DNA from: Prolixibacteraceae bacterium
GTDB taxonomy: Bacteria > Bacteroidota > Bacteroidia > Bacteroidales > Prolixibacteraceae
DNA length: 64,000 nucleotides
Reading direction: 5' to 3'
NCBI GenBank assembly: GCA_025210775.1
Contig: JAOARB010000006.1
Location: forward strand, 166,475 to 230,474
Below, piece by piece: positions 62,069 to 64,000 of this stretch; within the stretch, counting starts at the first letter, position 1; each line of letters begins with the position of its first letter. The notes below the pieces were generated by a model. The model was not told where the DNA came from, searched no databases, and saw only the letters and a list, made by a program, of their open reading frames with translations. The translations under genes were made by a program, and so were the position numbers.

Positions 62069-62076
62069 CAAAGTTA
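62069..62076 (-). promoter_or_regulatory. -7 promoter box of the LptF/G gene
   Basis: TAACTTTG on the minus strand, 74 bp upstream of the ATG; the -33 element is not obvious. Confidence 0.4.
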
Positions 62077-62112
62077 TCAATATTTTTTATAGATAAGCGA
62101 CCTTAAGCACTT

Positions 62113-62508
62113 TTATGAAGAGCCCAATTTACGTTTCAATGTTTTTATTTGTTCATTCCAGAGTAAGATGGCATCTTCTTTTTCATCCGCATCTACAAAA
62201 TCTGTCACAACCAATAAAAGACCTCCACCAATTTCTTCACGAACCAAACGGAACTCTAAATATTCCGCATCACTTTCGCGTTCTTTCCATTGCCAACGGA
62301 CAAACTCATGTGGGTCCACTTCTATATTTTCAGCACATTGCTGATCCCCATCCCAATAAAACATTAGATAATCATCGTATCCATCAACTTTATCTGCAAA
62401 CCAACTCTCTAGGCCTGATGGGTTAGAAAGAGCATAATACATAGAATTAAAAGATGCTCTTACGGGATACTCTAGAATGATCTTTTCTCTAAGGTTCTGT
62501 ATAGTCAT
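62113..62508 (-). CDS. START-like domain protein
   Basis: Protein of 131 residues matching the Bacteroidota-specific START-like family (SRPBCC fold). The pattern is an N-terminal strand LEYPVRASFNSMYYAL, the helix-loop SNPSGLESWFADKV, then strands YLMFYWDG, FVRWQWKE, YLEFRLVREE and LLLVVTDFVD, and a long C-terminal helix (WNEQIKTLKRKLG). The fold binds hydrophobic ligands in other SRPBCC proteins, but the ligand here is unknown. In Bacteroidota the gene is usually found next to the LptF/G permease, as here. Confidence 0.88.
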   Translation of the reverse strand: MTIQNLREKIILEYPVRASFNSMYYALSNPSGLESWFADKVDGYDDYLMFYWDGDQQCAENIEVDPHEFVRWQWKERESDAEYLEFRLVREEIGGGLLLVVTDFVDADEKEDAILLWNEQIKTLKRKLGSS

Positions 62509-62703
62509 AAGTTTTAGTTTAAGTTATGCTTATAGGTAAGCAATGATTGTTTTGTTTACTCGTAAACTTAAATAAATATAGATACTTACACTAATTATCC
62601 AAAATTTAAAATGCATGTTGTAAAAAATAGATTATAACTATCTATGATTACGCGACTTACTAAACTCAGTAATATTTTACACTTATTTTTTTCATTCTAA
62701 GCA

Positions 62704-62733
62704 TTGGTAAAAACGAAAAAACGTATATATTTG
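62704..62733 (+). promoter_or_regulatory. Promoter of tRNA-Met
   Basis: TTG (62704-62706), 19 bp, TATATTTG (62726-62733), ending 10 bp before the mature tRNA: a consensus Bacteroidota promoter. Confidence 0.75.
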
Positions 62734-62743
62734 CATCCGCAAT

Positions 62744-62817
62744 GGCGAGGTAGCTCAGCTGGTTAGAGCGCAGGATTCATAATCCTGAGGTCGGCGGTTC
62801 AAGCCCGCCTCTCGCTA
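62744..62817 (+). tRNA. tRNA with CAU anticodon (Met, elongator-type; Ile2 possible)
   Basis: A complete cloverleaf: acceptor GGCGAGG/TCTCGCT (G-U at both ends), D arm GCTC/GAGC, anticodon stem CAGGA/TCCTG with loop TTCATAA (anticodon CAU), and T arm GGCGG/CCGCC with loop TTCAAGC. The discriminator is A and CCA is not encoded. The anticodon stem lacks the GGG/CCC pairs of initiator tRNA, so it is an elongator Met, or Ile2 if the C is modified to lysidine. Confidence 0.95.
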
Positions 62818-62818
62818 C

Positions 62819-62848
62819 AAAGGTTCTTGGAAACAAGAACCTTTTTTT
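62819..62848 (+). terminator. Terminator of tRNA-Met
   Basis: AAAGGTTCTTG, GAAA tetraloop, CAAGAACCTTTTTTT directly after the tRNA. Confidence 0.9.
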
Positions 62849-62947
62849 GTTTCCAAAAGAACAGAAAAGCACTGTAATTTATCTCTAAACATACAATACA
62901 CTCCCCTATCAGTATTCTCTTTTACACAGAAAAGACTAATTACATAA

Positions 62948-62977
62948 AAAGGCAAAATATCGAAATATTTCACCTTT
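62948..62977 (-). terminator. Probable terminator of the cyclase gene
   Basis: AAAGG..AAATAT pairs with ATATTT..CCTTT with a CA/CA mismatch; T5 follows on the minus strand, 33 bp past the stop. Confidence 0.65.
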
Positions 62978-63009
62978 ATATTATATCGAATTTAGATTCG
63001 AACAAAAAC

Positions 63010-63573
63010 TTATTTGTTCTCTCTTAATAAAGCCTTTACACTACATGGTTTTCCTGTCAAAGAACCATGCTCTGAAATCTCTATTACTATTCTCTCTAGA
63101 TTTTCCACAATCTGCTTATCTAAAAAGACATTCTCAATTACATAACAGTTATTTGCCTCACATTTTTTATCAAATAGAATATGCTCATCCCCATGATTGC
63201 CGATTCCACAGGCATCAATTAATATAAACTTTGGCTTTTGGGACAAAATATATTCTAGAACAGCTTCCGACAAGAATGTTTTCGCTTCACCATATTCTTT
63301 CGATCCATATCCTACAGAATGGAGCAAATTAGTGTGAAGTATCACCGCTTTTCCTTCCATATCAGAAGAAGCGATATCTTCCAGCTCTACCATTTTATGC
63401 GTACAATCAAACACAATACACTCTAAATCATAATACAATTCCTCTGGTGAGGAAGTATAACAATCTAAATGTGTACCAATATGCCCCAAAGCATTAACTG
63501 AATCCGATTGTTTTTTTGCCCATAAATATGCCGGATGATCTAGATTTAATTCGATATCTAAACGACATTCCAT
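63010..63573 (-). CDS. Cyclase-family (kynurenine formamidase-like) hydrolase
   Basis: Metal-dependent hydrolase of the PF04199 cyclase family. The start at ATG 63573 is preferred to a TTG three codons upstream. The 187-residue protein shows the family metal motif HIGTHLDCY (His-x-Gly-Thr-His-x-Asp, about 32-40), a middle GKAVILHTNL segment, the ILIDACGIG region and a C-terminal EHGSLTGKPCSVKALL. Relatives act on N-formylkynurenine or cyclic amides; no tryptophan-catabolism neighbours are present, so the substrate is not inferred. A TATTTTTG box precedes it. Confidence 0.85.
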   Translation of the reverse strand: MECRLDIELNLDHPAYLWAKKQSDSVNALGHIGTHLDCYTSSPEELYYDLECIVFDCTHKMVELEDIASSDMEGKAVILHTNLLHSVGYGSKEYGEAKTFLSEAVLEYILSQKPKFILIDACGIGNHGDEHILFDKKCEANNCYVIENVFLDKQIVENLERIVIEISEHGSLTGKPCSVKALLRENK

Positions 63574-63597
63574 AATTTCCAATTCTAATTAATTAAA

Positions 63598-63605
63598 CAA
63601 AAATA
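63598..63605 (-). promoter_or_regulatory. -7 promoter box of the cyclase gene
   Basis: TATTTTTG on the minus strand, 25 bp from the ATG at 63573. Confidence 0.45.
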
Positions 63606-63667
63606 GATAAACGGGGGGAAATCGATATTTTAATGATAATGATTGTACTCTCTTTGAAGAAAACAAA

Positions 63668-63697
63668 AAAGCCTTACTTAATAATAAGCAAGGCTTT
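63668..63697 (-). terminator. Terminator of the tRNA cluster
   Basis: AAAGCCTTaCTTA, ATAA loop, TAAGcAAGGCTTT with T6 on the minus strand, immediately after the last tRNA. Confidence 0.85.
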
Positions 63698-63701
63698 CGT
63701 T

Positions 63702-63790
<89 letters not shown>

Positions 63791-63817
63791 TAAGATGGTT
63801 ATTTCAATAAAAATATG

Positions 63818-63892
63818 TCGGGGTACCAGGATTCGAACCTGGGACCCCCTGCTCCCAAAGCAGGTGCGCTAACCGGACTGCTCTACACCCCG
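63818..63892 (-). tRNA. tRNA-Pro (UGG)
   Basis: On the minus strand: acceptor CGGGGTG/TACCCCG, anticodon loop TTTGGGA (anticodon TGG), T arm CCAGG/CCTGG with loop TTCGAAT and discriminator A. 75 bases; CCA is not encoded. It is 27 bp upstream of tRNA-Ser(GCU) in the same transcript. Confidence 0.95.
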
Positions 63893-63902
63893 AAATAGTG
63901 TG

Positions 63903-63987
63903 CGGAGAGAGAGGGATTCGAACCCCCGGTACCTCGCGGTACAATGGTTTTCAAGACCACCGCATTCGACCACTCTGCCATCTCTCC
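63903..63987 (-). tRNA. tRNA-Ser (UGA)
   Basis: On the minus strand: acceptor GGAGAGA/TCTCTCC, anticodon loop CTTGAAA (anticodon TGA), a long variable arm of class II, T arm GGGGG/CCCTC with one G-U pair and discriminator G. 85 bases; CCA is not encoded. It is the first tRNA of the cluster seen in this window; the transcript may begin beyond 64000. Confidence 0.95.
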
Positions 63988-64000
63988 ATTACAATAATAC

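Noticed and set aside
62744..62817. Initiator tRNA-fMet
   Set aside because: The anticodon stem is CAGGA/TCCTG without the three consecutive G-C pairs of initiators, and the first base pair is G-U.

Overview
The window looks like a chromosomal segment of a low-GC member of the Bacteroidota, probably an anaerobic or facultative relative of the Bacteroidales/Marinilabiliales. The evidence is: Bacteroidota-type promoters (a -7 box TAnnTTTG, sometimes with a TTTG about 17-20 bp upstream) in front of many genes; weak Shine-Dalgarno signals; and Bacteroidota gene neighbourhoods (bamD - Rpb6-like - coaBC - DUF4835 - recN; ribH - TPR - recF - DUF721). A serine-palmitoyltransferase-like enzyme, pyruvate phosphate dikinase, a group-B-like [FeFe] hydrogenase and a rubredoxin-flavoprotein fit an anaerobic, sphingolipid-making lifestyle. 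Genus is not determinable from the sequence alone.

Layout. 1-4.3 kb: monomeric [FeFe] hydrogenase and a duplicated pair of unknown membrane-anchored proteins separated by an 11-bp-iteron palindrome. 4.4-10.2 kb: comEC, trkA and a heparinase-II-like polysaccharide lyase. 10.6-19.1 kb: a five-gene operon for an RND efflux pump. Its TolC component carries an N-terminal ABC-substrate-binding-like domain, and the operon ends with a LytS-type kinase and a LytTR regulator. Two perfect 15-bp direct repeats, 21 bp apart, sit just upstream of the operon promoter and have the geometry of a LytTR operator. 19.5-28.7 kb: AsmA-like protein, small beta-barrel, recN, DUF4835, coaBC (split by a frameshift at an A9 run), Rpb6/omega-like protein and bamD. 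29-34.4 kb: alpha-oxoamine synthase, trxB, two small unknowns and a flavin reductase-rubredoxin fusion. 34.7-40.6 kb: ppdK, an EEP-family nuclease/phosphatase and htpG. 40.8-45.5 kb: a PAP2 phosphatase fused to a probable outer-membrane barrel and two paralogous secreted calcium-repeat proteins. 45.7-52.2 kb: ribH, TPR protein, recF, DUF721, pabC/pabB/pabA and argH. 53.9-56.5 kb: lactate-utilisation genes lutC and a lutB-lutA fusion behind a structured leader. 56.8-63.6 kb: LysM glucosaminidase, fmt, ribBA, LptF/G permease, START-like protein, tRNA-Met and a cyclase-family protein. The window ends in a tRNA-Ser, tRNA-Pro, tRNA-Ser cluster.

The most noteworthy items are: the self-contained RND/TolC-fusion/two-component operon with its putative operator; the coaBC frameshift at a slippery homopolymer; and intergenic elements made of 11-bp units arrayed in inverted orientation around a short core (one at 3.0 kb and a related pair at 30.6 and 53.2 kb). 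No prophage, insertion sequence, CRISPR array or rRNA was seen.
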